Of a stretch of 64,000 nucleotides of DNA, positions 1-11,115 are shown one piece after another. The translations under genes and the position numbers were made by a program. The notes beneath the pieces were generated by a model. The model searched no databases. It was not told the origin of the DNA and saw only the letters and a program-made list of their open reading frames with translations. Source of the DNA: Asterias rubens. Its lineage: Eukaryota > Echinodermata > Asteroidea > Forcipulatida > Asteriidae. Positions within the stretch are counted from its first letter, which is position 1. Each line of letters begins with the position of its first letter. The stretch covers positions 14,096,184 through 14,160,183 of the forward strand of contig NC_047072.1 in the NCBI RefSeq assembly GCF_902459465.1, read 5' to 3'.

Positions 1-222
1 GGTTCTTGTTTAGACTAGTGAAAATCCTGAGCAGCGCAAGTTGTTTTGATTTTAAAAACCAAGCCTTGAAGTCAAAAGAAGATTTAATTATACGTAAATT
101 CTAATGCTTGATGATTAGGTAGATTTATATAACACCCAAGCAGATCCTTGCCATTTGATTGGAGGATTGTCCGTCACGTGATAGCAAATAAAAGTACCAT
201 TGCACGCTGAGTCACTCGCCGT

Positions 223-307
223 GCTTTTTCGTTCCATCCGAAAAGTACCATTGCACGCTGGCACGCTGCCAGCGTGCAATGGTACTTTTCGGATGGAACG
301 AAAAAGC
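223..307. repeat. Perfect 41-bp inverted repeat, 3-nt loop
   Basis: Arms 223-263 and 267-307 are exact reverse complements, separated by 3 nt. The arm contains GTACCATTGCACGCTGGCA. A partial third copy of the inner part (AAAGTACCATTGCACGCTG) lies just upstream at 191-209. The structure would extrude as a long cruciform or give a strong RNA hairpin. No protein signal is seen here. Confidence 0.9.
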
Positions 308-480
308 TGAGTAAAAACATCACTGCGTGCGCGTGTCTTTGGTAACGCAGCAGGTGTTACTGCAAGAAGGCATAGTAAAATTACTAGCATTCGGCTTCTA
401 CAGTTGAAATTGTTTGTTTTGAAAGTTTTTTCTTTCAATCAAAATGACAAAGTTCTACTTGGATGTTATATAAAACAAAT

Positions 481-632
481 AATGAATGTTTTTCATTCGT
501 GCAATGGTGCGAATATGTTCATTCGTTGAAAGCTGGAATGTTCCATTCAACTCGGCTCCGCCTCGTTGAATAGAACATTCCATCTTTCAACTCATGAACA
601 TATTCGCACCAATGCACTCATAAACATTCATT
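481..632. repeat. Imperfect fold-back element
   Basis: The left arm (from AATGAATGTTTTTCATTCG, 481 to about 550) pairs with the right arm (about 562-632, ending AAACATTCATT) with a few mismatches. The shared core is GGTGCGAATATGTTCAT. The middle is a short GC-richer loop around CTCGGCTCCGCCTCG. This is typical of a fold-back or MITE-type element; no coding capacity is seen. Confidence 0.8.
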
Positions 633-1245
633 ATGTGTATACTAATGTGAAAAACAGCAATGTGTGACAAATTTGTTACGGTATGAAATTGATTGATGTT
701 AATTTTTTATTTTAAGACAATGTACTGGACTGTTAATTACTGAGAATTTGTTTTGTGTGAAAACTCACTGTGTAATTGTTCTATATGGAAATACTGTCAA
801 AGTACAGGAATTGGCACATTAAGAAGACCTTAAGTTGTAGTTTTAATGTTTAGTTAGTTTGAATTGATATTTGTTTCTTTTGAGTAGGTGAGTGTAATAT
901 AAAAGAACTTTTGTTTAATCCAAATAGTTCAAGATATTGTTACTGTGACTGTGTAAACCTTAGCTAACCAGTGGAAACAATGTTAGGTTTCATTAATGTG
1001 AATTTGATTGTATTAATTGTCTCATGTTCCTGAGAGTTACTCGGTTTATTATTATAGCTTGAATATCAGCCTGAGTATGGTCAATGATGAAGTGTTTGAG
1101 TTACATTTGCTGGAAGTGTTCATGCCAGCTTCTTACTTCTTGTGTTTAACTTGATTATTCATATCTTGTCTTGTATTTCCTGTAAGTGAATTTGCTTCAA
1201 TTTTGATTTGTGAATCAAATTACTTTGTTTTGTGGTTTTAAATAC
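633..1245. other. AT-rich non-coding stretch
   Basis: No gene, RNA gene or clear repeat structure was recognised. The sequence is AT-rich with stops in all frames. Confidence 0.5.
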
Positions 1246-1414
1246 TGGAATAAAAGGGTTGCAAAAAGTTCTTAATCGGCCTTTTAAAACCGACTGGGTC
1301 GTGGCCATGCGATAAAGGCCCAAGCCGAAGGCCTTTTTCTCACGGCCACAACCCTGCAAGGTTTTAAACGGCCGGTTATGAATGAGTCACTACTCTTTTA
1401 TTCCCATTCATGAA
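1246..1414. mobile_element. MITE-like element with inverted arms (family 1)
   Basis: The ends read GAATAAAAGGGTTGC and, in reverse complement, ATGGGAATAAAAGAGTAG. The centre is a fold-back around ATAAAGGCCCAAGCCGAAGG. A close relative lies at 27068-27242 and decayed pieces at about 2265-2345 and 7496-7627. The recurrence and internal symmetry support a non-autonomous DNA element. The minus-strand reading frame of 66 codons inside it is not a gene. Confidence 0.7.
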
Positions 1415-1954
1415 TCCATGTGCGAGTCCTGGTACTGACAGCCCTAACTTTGCAAGCTTTGCTTCTAAATTGTCACGGTGTATGTAAGAAGGACTGTTTA
1501 ATGTATTTTGGTTTTTTTTCCTAATGAAGAGTTATTTACTAAGTGATCTTTGAACTACGGTGTAGTGTGTTTAGCTCAGTTTTTAGTCTATTTTTTTAAT
1601 AGTTGGGACTGGTTTTTATTTTATTTTTTAGTTCAGATCAGTTTTGGGTATGCTTTAAGTTTGTTTTATAAGAATCATCTATTTGAATAAAAGTCTTTGA
1701 ACAGCAGGAAATCAGAACAGACAATAATTTTGTGTGCATCTGTAGTGTCGTTTAAGTTAACCCTCTGTTGAACTCTGTGTGAAACCACACCAACAATCCA
1801 GAGGTTGGATTATACAACATTATTATTATTATTTCACTTAACCACAGCATGCAAAAGAAAGATCAAAACTTCTTTTGTGCCGGCACCTCCTAGAGTCAGG
1901 CAATTTCAAAATGCGCGATACTTACATGATGAGATCATGTTTTAAACAAACGCC

Positions 1955-2179
1955 TTGCGTGCAGGAGCTAACTTATGTACATGTATGCATCCGTTTACAT
2001 TATCACAACAAAATCAGCTTGAAAGGGTTCAAAGAACTGCTACCCGGCTTGCTCTTAAACAAAGGCGCGGAGTAATGTCTTATGAGAACAGATTGCAGCA
2101 TCTTCACTGGCATCCTCTAACTAACAGGCGTAATTACTTGCTCAGTGCCTTTGTGTTCAAGGTTTCACATGGCAGTTAG
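1955..2179 (+). mobile_element. LINE reverse-transcriptase C-terminal fragment
   Basis: Translation from about 1990 contains QNQLERVQRTATRLAL, then SYENRLQHLHWHPLTNRR and FVFKVSHG. This matches the familiar C-terminal end of Jockey/CR1-type non-LTR retrotransposon polymerases (a pattern like LExVQRRATRLI...LSYExRLxxLGLPSLExRR...YKIxHG). Only about 60-70 residues remain, with no catalytic YADD motif. It is a dead, 5'-truncated scrap rather than a gene. The family is identified from motif memory only. Confidence 0.7.
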
Positions 2180-2696
2180 ACCCTTCGCAAAACAGAGCCA
2201 GAGGACGTGACAGAATGTGAAATTTACAGGAAAGTTTTGAAGATTTTTTCATCATTATTACGCCTTTTAACATAAAGGGTTTTATGAATGGGGAAAAGAG
2301 TAGTAATTCTGTATAACCGGATGTTTAAAACTTTGCAGGGTCATCCCTACAAGAGAGGAACTCACCTTTTGTCTGTTTAAAACTGCTGGTATAACAATGA
2401 GTTCAAATGGAAACCTTTTCGCAACACTAGGCGGCAGCAGACTTATCAGGTAAATCCATTATTCTAGACAGAGTGTGCACATTCTCAGAGCTACAGAAAC
2501 AACGGAATACTACCTGGTATGTCTTCTGCCAGGTACCGTCCTAAAGTTACATTGAGCCTAGCAGAGAAACTATTTTAAATTATATTTCAAACTGTCTAAA
2601 TAAATTCAAATGTATTTTTCTGGAGTGGATTTCTTAAGAAAGAAAGAAAGAACAAATTATTTGAGTGTCCAGGTTTTTCCTCTCTATGTTTCTTAG

Positions 2697-5661
2697 ACAT
2701 AAGAATGGACGTTCAGCGTGGACGATGCTGGCGTTGTGAAGTTCAACTTGAACAGACCATTCATCATCCTGATTGCGGAGATGTGCAATTCAGTTTCTTT
2801 AAAACTGCAACATGTTTTTCAATAATTTTAATACAGTTTAAAACCAAAGGTCATAACCAGATAAAATTTATCTTTTGCATATGAATCCTTTAGGTAACGT
2901 TGATCAAACACTTCAAAGTGTATTTCACATCTGGGAACTTCCCTTCACATTGCAACTACATTCATATGCATTGTTAATCATTAGATCCTTGACACCGCTA
3001 TCCTCACAAAACAAATAGAGTGTTCTTCATACTTGATAAAACCTTTTTGTCTGTGCAAGGCAGTGGCAACAGGTAAGATCAAGGTCTAATTTTTGCAGCA
3101 ATATATTTAATGTAGACGGAGACAGAACATATCACAGTGATAACCGGACTGAGCTGATGTAGGATCCCTTTGTGGATTTACTCCAAAGAACCACCGTTAG
3201 TGCTTATTTTAAAGGGTGAGTTTCCACTGTAATCTAAATATTAATTATAACTAATAGACTTAAAAGTCCCTAGTCCCACGAAGTGACCTATCTGCAAAAA
3301 ATAGTTTTTACATAAACTATTAAGATATGTTAACATTAAACTAATACGGAACAGTTTTGTATCACAAACTAGTTTTAAGGACTTTTCACCAGGTGTGCCA
3401 TTTTGTGTTCCAACGAAGTGACCCATTATGTCACTTCACTTATGACATACCCAGTGCTTCAGTACAGTTCGAAACTGGCATATTTGACTTCGGCGTTTTC
3501 ACAAAGTGACCTACTTGTCAGATCTATTGAAGCATAGCGTTTCCATGAAATGACCTACATATGGCGATGTGCGGGAAGTGTTTAGGAATAAACTACTCAT
3601 TAAAATTGTGGCAAGAATGAAATTGTAGTAGAGAGTGCCCGTTATTTAGAACAAGATCATGCAACAAATGCAAAACGAAGGGTACAATGAAAGAGGTATA
3701 TCTGCTTTAATTTCAATCATTTTTCCCTAAATATTTTAAAAAGACAATTGATAACATGCTTTGTTGATTGTGCAGAAGTGTGGAATCATTCTCAAAATGT
3801 ATTGTAATTTAAAAACAACTTATTCAAATTATTTTCCTTTATGTTGCTTACTTAAAATAAATATTGTTGTCCCTTGCTTGGCATGTAAAATCTTGAAGAG
3901 ACAAATCAGAGCTCTTCTTGACTAGATCACACCAGCAGACAAATACACTTGCACAATAAAAACAGTTCTGCTATTATTTCTGTCCAGTGTGGAGGTTGCA
4001 ACTACGCATGGTACTGTAACCAGGAATGTCAAAGAAGTGATTGGGCCAATCATAAGGAGGCATGCAACAAAACAAAAGCATACATATCAACAAACGCAGC
4101 TACCCTAACACAAATGCACTATAAAATGCGTACAGACAGGCTTAGTGGTTCCCCTTATTATATTGGTAACTGCATTGCTAGAGACTTCCTTCAACTTGAT
4201 AACAATGAATGGTCTGATGGGTCAATAAAGAAAACTGACTTGAACAGGGATTATCATATTTTGTCAGCTGGTTGCGGAGACTTACGCAACACTGTCTTGA
4301 CAGCAGCTTCCCTTCCTACCAGGTACCAGGGAAGTCTTTACATCACTCTCAATGACTTTGACCCTTTTGTCATGGCAAGGAATGTCTTGTTTCTCTTTAT
4401 GTTGGTTCGGTTTGCAGACACTGAGGGAATTGAGAGCAATCTGACTACCATCTGGTACTCAGTTCACATTACAAAGAAAGAGTATGACCTGATCAAGACC
4501 AGCTTGGATGAGCTCATTCAGATGACCCCTCAAAGTCTCACAGAGGTCACTCAAGGGTTGGTCAAAGTTCAAGGTAAAGATCTTGCAGTCATGAGTCAAG
4601 TATGGGCCAAATGTAGACCCTTAGAATGCAAACGAAAGAAACACTTCTCAATTAATCTCAGAAATCAAAGAAAAACAGCTTTTGAGAGATATAACGAACA
4701 AGGCAAAATGTGTCATACAAATTGCTTGCTGCCTTCTAAAGCTAAAAAACAGACAGAGGAATGGCTTGGACATGGAATGTTCTTGTCAAAAGAAACAAAA
4801 CAAAAATTAGTGTCATTTGATAACCCAACACTAACAGGACGTGAAGCTTCAGGAGGCCCAGGTTATGGACTCGTTGAATCGGGATGCACCAATTGCAAGC
4901 CCTAATGATTCTGCCTTTGTGTACTGTGTCAGACCAGATTCACATCCCTTCAGAGTATGGGATTGCTTGAGAGTGAGGGAGTCCGAGACCAGACCCTACC
5001 CAACCCCTATGGTGATGTACCACAACTATATCACAAAATTCCTTAAGAAGGTAAAAAGCTTCAGAATGGAAGACTTTTTATTCAAGTCTCACTTGCCAAT
5101 TGTATGGACTTTCCTTCAGTACATAATTCTCTAAAGATGCCAAACTATGATCGCATCTTCACATTCAATATTGCTGACTATGTTGGGTTTGCCAAGCTCC
5201 TGCAAGACTTCAAACCACTTCTTAATTCTAGTAATCACTACTCAGTACTTGTTACTGAGACAATAAACTGGACACATGTTCTATCTGAGGCTATCTGTCA
5301 ACCTGAGAACACAGAATATGAATCTTGCATTGCATCATACTGTCTGGACACAGGCAGGGATTTGGGCAACCTTAATTGTAACATTGGACTCCATAACTGG
5401 ATGGAATACTTTGATAATGCCCCTTACTTTCTTGCATATCTGCGTGCACAAATCATGGCAGGGGGTCTTGGGGTACCACCATTGACTAAAGTGCCTTCAT
5501 TTGGTGAAGTGATGAAGTACAATGGCCTAGAAATGCGTGACTTTCGTAAGAAGCTGAATCGTCTTGTCCCATTTCATCATCGAGTCAATGCTCGTGATTT
5601 GACCCTGATCATTGAAACTGATAGAGCAGTGGAGTGGTGTCTGCCACATTCTGATGGCTAA
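2697..5661 (+). pseudogene. MYND/DUF4470 copy A, pseudogene
   Basis: Exon 1 starts after the acceptor TTTCTTAG with ATG at 2704 and matches the other copies through finger 1 as far as the CPDC region (about 2775). The match then breaks off and resumes at 3627-3695 (SRECPLF...KGTMKE followed by a GT donor). The 840 bp in between includes a segment nearly identical to 15255-15690, which in copy D lies upstream of exon 1. The big exon starts at 3988 and ends at a TAA at 5659-5661. Against copies C and D it has a 5-nt deletion near 4865-4890, leading to TAA at 4903, and a 4-nt deletion near 5062. Together they restore the original frame for the last 185 codons. The DUF4470 core is otherwise intact and nearly identical to its sisters. 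A damaged exon 1 plus two frameshifts make a functional product unlikely. Confidence 0.88.
3181..3610. repeat. Segment duplicated at 15255-15690
   Basis: More than 95% identical by eye to the stretch upstream of exon 1 in copy D. It carries four copies of a TGACCT/TGACCC motif (around 3284, 3418, 3507, 3551) and TTTTAAAGGGTGAGT near its start. Its position here, inside the broken exon 1 of copy A, shows rearrangement between copies. The 61-codon minus-strand frame that begins MGHFVG and occurs in both duplicates is not supported as a gene. Confidence 0.8.
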
Positions 5662-6480
5662 GTTCAAAGAAGTTTGACATTTAACATAGATCGATATCTA
5701 ATCTAATCAGGTGCATGGACAATGTAGATCTTACTTGACTTACATAACTGCAAAGGAATATTTAATGAGGATTTAAGTGGTAAATGTGGATTGAAGTAGT
5801 TTTTAGCTTTAATTATAGATATAGAGCTTGTAAGCGCTTAGCACACAAATCAAATTGTGTTTCCATCCAAAAGCCTCAAAAGTATGCATGGCACCTGGGT
5901 CAACTTTTTTCCATTCAGTCACATGCAAGTTAAGATTTCAGCTAGCCAAGTTGCTTAATAAGTAGGAAGGTTATAACTAGTGCATTCTACTTGCTCAACT
6001 TTAACTTGGAGTAAAGAGTGACCATTAGCATTGTAGACATACGTTTAATCTTGATATCATGGATTTGAATGACACACTTACGTGTAGAAACAATAGACTC
6101 TAAGAATTGTTGCATATTAATACAATCTGATAAAAGCCAGATTTCAAGTTATAGTATTTAGACTGAATTCAACCTGCAAGAACATCTTCAGTTACAAAGC
6201 AGGGTCTAATGTGGACACCCAACAATCTGTAGAATTGAAACTCGCCTTTGTAGCCTTCGATGAGGTTTATGTAAGCCTCACATGATTTAGTAATCAATAA
6301 TATGCAATTTGTAGTGAAGAGTTGCATACAGTAATTAATAAAAAACCTTTGATTAGAGGCCTTCCACAGCATTTGGTAGTTTAAAGCATTTTGAGGTACA
6401 TTTCACTTCAAAGTTATATGGTTAAAAATGCATCCACCTTTTGAGATGAAGTTTTCAGATGTTATGTTAGTTTCAATGTG
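5662..6480 (+). other. 3' flank of copy A, shared with fragment F
   Basis: The sequence after the stop codon is paralogous to 20818-21440. Shared landmarks are GCACCTGGGTCAACTTTT and CCAGATTTCAAGTTATAG followed by a TTTAGACTGAATTCAACCTGC block. This shows that the duplication unit included the 3' untranslated region and flank. No separate gene is seen. Confidence 0.7.
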
Positions 6481-6489
6481 TTTCTACAA

Positions 6490-6860
6490 CCGAAACTTGA
6501 TTTTTGAAGCATTTGATTGTTTCATTGTTTTGGTCTTGGAAGCATTCTATTGTTTGATTTGTTTTAATTATTTTTTTTAAGAAGCATTCAAAAGTTTTTT
6601 TTAGTTTTAGAAGCATTAGATTGTTTGATTGTTTTTCGTTATACATGTAGGTTTTTTTTAAGGCATTCTATAGTTGATTTGGTCTTAGAAGCATTAGATT
6701 GTTTGATTCGGGTTTTATTTTTGCTTTAGAAGCATTCAATTGTTTTGGGGGTCTTAGAAGCATAAGATTGTTTGATTTTTAGAAGCATTTGATTGGTTGA
6801 TTGTTTTTTTCTATTGATTGTTTGATTGTTTTGGGGGTTTTGCTTAGAAGCATTTAAAAA
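6490..6860. repeat. Degenerate GAAGCATT-GATTGTTTGATTG array
   Basis: Short, imperfect repeats of TTAGAAGCATT followed by GATTGTTTGATTG and T-runs recur about ten times with irregular spacing. This is low-complexity expansion with no coding potential. Confidence 0.75.
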
Positions 6861-8400
6861 AAAGAGAGTATATTTTGCCTTTAAATATTTTGTATCAATA
6901 TGAAATCATTCATCATACCCAAACATTCGATGAAAGAACTTGATTCCTAACTTTTAACTTAAGTTACAAACACTGCTTGTATGTAAGTAAATTAAATTTT
7001 ACTTGGAAATAATCAAAGGAATAAAAGAAAGTGTAATAAAGAGTGCATCATGTACATGTATTATGAAAATAAAAGATGGAAAAGACGATCAAAGAATTGT
7101 GCCATTGCATCTTGTTCACCAAATCCATATGCATATATTAAAATAATATTCATAAATACACTGGATCCATTCTGTATGGTCAAGAGGAGATCACATGGGC
7201 ATGTTTAAATGTGCAATATAAACATGGTGAGAAGTGTTTCAACATAATGCGTAGCACGCAAGAATTTGCAGGTGCTTATTTATGCTTTATGCAATCAATA
7301 CAGACTGGTACTCTGTACTTGGTAGCATTGAGCATCGCATTTAATTTGACCATTTGCAAAATGGTGCCCAAGGATGCGACAGAAAGTTAAAATGTACAGA
7401 TTTGGGTGGGGGGATTTTCTATCATTACTACATTAACAAAAATAAAAATAAAAATTATGAATGGAAATAAAAACGTGGTGCCTCTGTACTTACTAGCCGT
7501 TTAAGAACCTGCAGGCTCATGACTAGGGATAAAGGAACTTGGTCCATTATCAAATGGCTCTGACCCTGTTGTTTTAAATGGCTGGTTAAGACCTAAACCC
7601 CACTCCTTTATTACCATATTATTATTAAACAAGAATGAGATCAAATGGGAACTGTTTTGCAACCCTAGGTGGCAGCAGACTTACCAGGTGAATCCATTAT
7701 TCTAGACAATATAAGCATGATCTGAACTACATAAACAATGGAAGTTTACATGGTATTATCTGCTGCCACCTGCCATCTCAAAGTAACATACAGCCTCTGA
7801 TCACAGAATTCTTTTTAAATTATAGGGATTCAAAATGGCTTTTGAGGATAGCTTCAAAATTGTTAAAAATCATTTATTAATTGCTGTGAACTACTTGTAA
7901 ATGAATGTGCAGTACCCGGTAGGCCTTCTCCTAGTACTTTTCATACATTACACAGAACAGTGAACTTGAAAGTGCTAACTTTACTGCTGGACAAAAAATT
8001 TGACAACAAAGTGAAATTTGTTTGCTAATAGTCATCCTACTGTGGCCTATTTCGAAACCATGGCTTTGGCTTCAGCTACCACATAGGATCCCTCAGTTAT
8101 AATGAAAACATGCAACTTCAGTATTAGGCAGACAGAGCATCAGCCAGAGTCAAAGCCAAGGGGTTTGAAGCAGGAATGTGGCACTCTGAAATGCTGGCAT
8201 CCAGACCAAGATTGTTGTTCATGCGTGACTATAGGTAGCGTGTAGGAGGAAAAAACATGTGTGGGTAATTTTGTTCAAAATAAATTCATGCTAGAATAAT
8301 ATGCAAACTCATAAAATGAATGTTGTTTTGTCTGAATGGCTTGACATCACTAGTGAAGTATGCCATTTCTCATCAAGGGAACCCCCTTTTGGGAATAGAT
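6861..8400. other. Intergenic, no gene recognised
   Basis: AT-rich sequence with a decayed family-1 MITE at about 7496-7627 and a stretch at 7646-7800 (GGCAGCAGACTTACCAGGT and its surroundings) that also occurs at 2400-2560. The upstream region of copy B probably occupies the last part, before its non-coding first exon near 8573. Confidence 0.5.
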
Positions 8401-8573
8401 TGAGCAATAGCAGCTGAACTTTTACATAAAAAAGACCAACAGACTTTATAACTTTCAGAACTCAATCCAGGCTTCTACACTGACAACAGAAAAAAAATCA
8501 ACTTCAAATAGTAACGCAAAACATCACCAAAATATTTTAGATTGGTTTATGAAAACAGTACTTTGACTTCAAG
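8400..8573 (+). other. Putative non-coding first exon of copy B
   Basis: The segment ends in the strong donor CTTCAAG|GTGAGT at 8573/8574. The same organisation, a leader exon ending in GTGAGT upstream of the exon that begins AAATAA(AC)ATGGA, is seen for copy D (end 15095) and copy E (end 22820). The 5' limit is not visible from sequence, so the start given is a guess. Transcript data would settle it. Confidence 0.5.
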
Positions 8574-8764
8574 GTGAGTATTCAAAGTTTTTAAAATGCA
8601 AAGAGTTATTAACTTCATGCTTTTTAATCACCAAATAAATTCAAATATATTTTCCTAAAATGGATTTCAATCAACTACCATATATGTAGCAAATTGTGGA
8701 TAAAAAAATAAAAAAACCACCAGGGAAACTGGCCGGATAAATTTCAACTAATTTTGAATTGAAC

Positions 8765-8860
8765 AAAGAAAAGTTGATGAGATCAGGACTTGAACCTGCG
8801 ACCTACGGATTAACATGCCAGTGTGTTTACCAACTGAACTATCTACAATCCCGGCCATAT
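8765..8860 (-). mobile_element. tRNA-derived SINE fragment
   Basis: Read on the minus strand, it gives GTAGATAGTTCAGTTGGTAA, then a spacer, then GGTCGCAGGTTCAAGTCC. These are the A-box and B-box halves of a tRNA-like promoter. The fold is too degenerate for a real tRNA gene. It lies in the leader intron of copy B. Confidence 0.7.
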
Positions 8861-9119
8861 CTTGTTGGGCCCCCCTGCCCCCTTTCAATCTCGGTTCCAA
8901 TTGGTGGTCTTCTTTCGCCGTGTTACAGTCAACATTGAGCGGGGGGACAGGGGGCGGGGGAGTGGCCCAAGCATTTTGGCCAAGATTGTAGCCCTATGTT
9001 CGCGATCTGGCCCTATTCGGTTGTAGCTTTGTTCAGAGGTGCCAGTCAGAAGCCATTCAATCAGTAACTGCCATATTTTTGAGATTAATTATGCAATTTG
9101 TTTCTCTATTGTTACTTAG

Positions 9120-10583
9120 AAATAAACATGGATGTTCAGCGAGGACATTGCTGGCGCTGTGAAGTTCAACTGGAACGAACCATTCACTGCCCCGATTGCA
9201 AGATGGCGGAGTATTGTAGCTCAATATGTGAACACAGAGACAGAATTAGACATATGAGTAGAGAGTGCCCATTATTTGGAACAAGATCATGCAACAAATG
9301 CAATAAGAAGGGTATCATGAAAGAGGTATTTCTGCTTATTTCAATCATTTCCCCCTAATTTTTTAAAAAGACAATTGATACCATGCTCTGTTGATTGTGC
9401 AGATGATAGGAACCATTCTCAAAATGTATTGTAATTTAAAAACAACTTATTCAAATTATTTTCCTTTATGTTGCTTACTTAAAATAAATATTGTTGTCCC
9501 TTGCTTGTCATGTAAAACATTGAAGAGACAAATCATAGCTCTTGTGACAGATACACTTGCACAACTATTATAAACCAGAAAGATGATGCCTGATCAAGAG
9601 ATTACACATGGAACAGTAATAATTTCAGTTAATATGTTTTGTTCTGCTATTATTTCTTTTCAGTGTGGAGGTTGCAACTACGCATGGTACTGTAACCAGG
9701 AATGTCAAAGAAGTGATTGGGCCAATCATAAGAAGTTATGCAAGAAGACAAAGGCAACTACAACAACAGCAGCAGCTAAACTAACACAAAAACACATTTC
9801 AACGCGAACCGACAGACTTCGTGCTCCCCCTTATTATTTTGGAAACTGCATTGCTAAAGACTTCCTTCAACTTGATAACAATGAATGGTCTGATGGGTCA
9901 ATAAAGAAAACTGACTTGAACAGAGATTATCATATATTGTCAGCTGGTTGCGGAGACTTACGCAACACTGTCTTGACAGCAGCTTCCCTTCCTGCCAGGT
10001 ACCAGGGAAGTCTTTACATCACTCTCAATGACTTTGACCCTTTTGTCATGGCTAGGAATGTCTTGTTTCTCTTTATGTTGGTTCGGTTTGCAGACACTGA
10101 GGGAATTGAGAGCAGTCTGACTACCATCTGGTACTCAGTTCACATTACAAAGAAAGAGTATGACTTGATCAAGACCAGCTTAGATGAGCTCATTCAGATG
10201 ACCCCTCAAAGTCTCACAGAGGTCACTCAAGGGTTGGTCAAAGTTCAAGGTAAAGATCTTGCAGTCATGTGTCAAGTTTGGGGCGAATGGAGATCACTAG
10301 AATGCCAACGAAAGAAACAATCCTCCATCAATCTCAGAAAACAAAGAAAAGAGGTATCTGATCAATATAATAGAGAAATTGCCGAAAAGTTCGGTAAAGG
10401 AAAGAAGCATTTTTATACAAATTACTTAGAGTTACCTAGTATTGAAAAGCAAATTGAAGAATGTTTTGACCATGGGATGTTCCTCCCCGAAGAAGTGAAA
10501 CAAAATGTAATGTCGTTTGATAACCCGACACTAACAGGGTGTGGAATGGATATACCCCTACCTGCAGGTTGTAAACCCAACAA
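9120..10583 (+). CDS. MYND/DUF4470 protein, copy B (3' end lost in gap)
   Basis: Exon 1 is 9120-9325, with the ATG at 9128 giving 66 codons. The big exon starts at 9664 after TTTTCAG and stays open to 10583, where the Ns begin. Finger 1 is CWRC-x9-CPDC-x4-YC-x3-C. Finger 2 is assembled across the splice junction: CNKC from exon 1, then CGGC-x4-YC-x3-C-x4-W-x2-H-x3-C from exon 2. The DUF4470-type domain follows, with AGCGDLRNTV and NDFDPFVMARN. About 370 residues are visible of an expected 620-630; the C-terminal third must lie in the unsequenced gap. The intron (9326-9663) is paralogous to that of copy A. Function is unknown; the fingers suggest protein-protein binding in the nucleus or cytoplasm. 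Confidence 0.85.
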
Positions 10584-11083
10584 NNNNNNNNNNNNNNNNN
10601 NNNNNNNNNNNNNNNNNNNNNNNNNNNNNNNNNNNNNNNNNNNNNNNNNNNNNNNNNNNNNNNNNNNNNNNNNNNNNNNNNNNNNNNNNNNNNNNNNNNN
10701 NNNNNNNNNNNNNNNNNNNNNNNNNNNNNNNNNNNNNNNNNNNNNNNNNNNNNNNNNNNNNNNNNNNNNNNNNNNNNNNNNNNNNNNNNNNNNNNNNNNN
10801 NNNNNNNNNNNNNNNNNNNNNNNNNNNNNNNNNNNNNNNNNNNNNNNNNNNNNNNNNNNNNNNNNNNNNNNNNNNNNNNNNNNNNNNNNNNNNNNNNNNN
10901 NNNNNNNNNNNNNNNNNNNNNNNNNNNNNNNNNNNNNNNNNNNNNNNNNNNNNNNNNNNNNNNNNNNNNNNNNNNNNNNNNNNNNNNNNNNNNNNNNNNN
11001 NNNNNNNNNNNNNNNNNNNNNNNNNNNNNNNNNNNNNNNNNNNNNNNNNNNNNNNNNNNNNNNNNNNNNNNNNNNNNNNNNNN
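10584..11083. other. Assembly gap, exactly 500 N
   Basis: A run of exactly 500 Ns, a customary placeholder for a gap of unknown size. The missing 3' third of copy B, its 3' flank and the 5' exons of copy C could not fit in 500 bp, so the true gap is probably several kilobases. An open frame happens to run across it, but a joined protein is an artefact. Confidence 0.95.
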
Positions 11084-11115
11084 AACCACTTCAAAATACT
11101 ATCTATTTCTTTCAG

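Noticed and set aside
115..438. 107-codon minus-strand frame
   Set aside because: It runs through the perfect hairpin at 223-307, so its repeated residues come from the palindrome.
3241..3426. 61-codon frame starting MGHFVG, present twice
   Set aside because: It lies in a recent non-coding duplication; two near-identical copies do not show selection, and there is no homologue or splice context.
8765..8860. Functional tRNA gene on the minus strand
   Set aside because: A and B boxes are present but the stems do not pair well; it fits a SINE remnant. The same holds for 37258-37328, 39545-39612 and 49845-49893.
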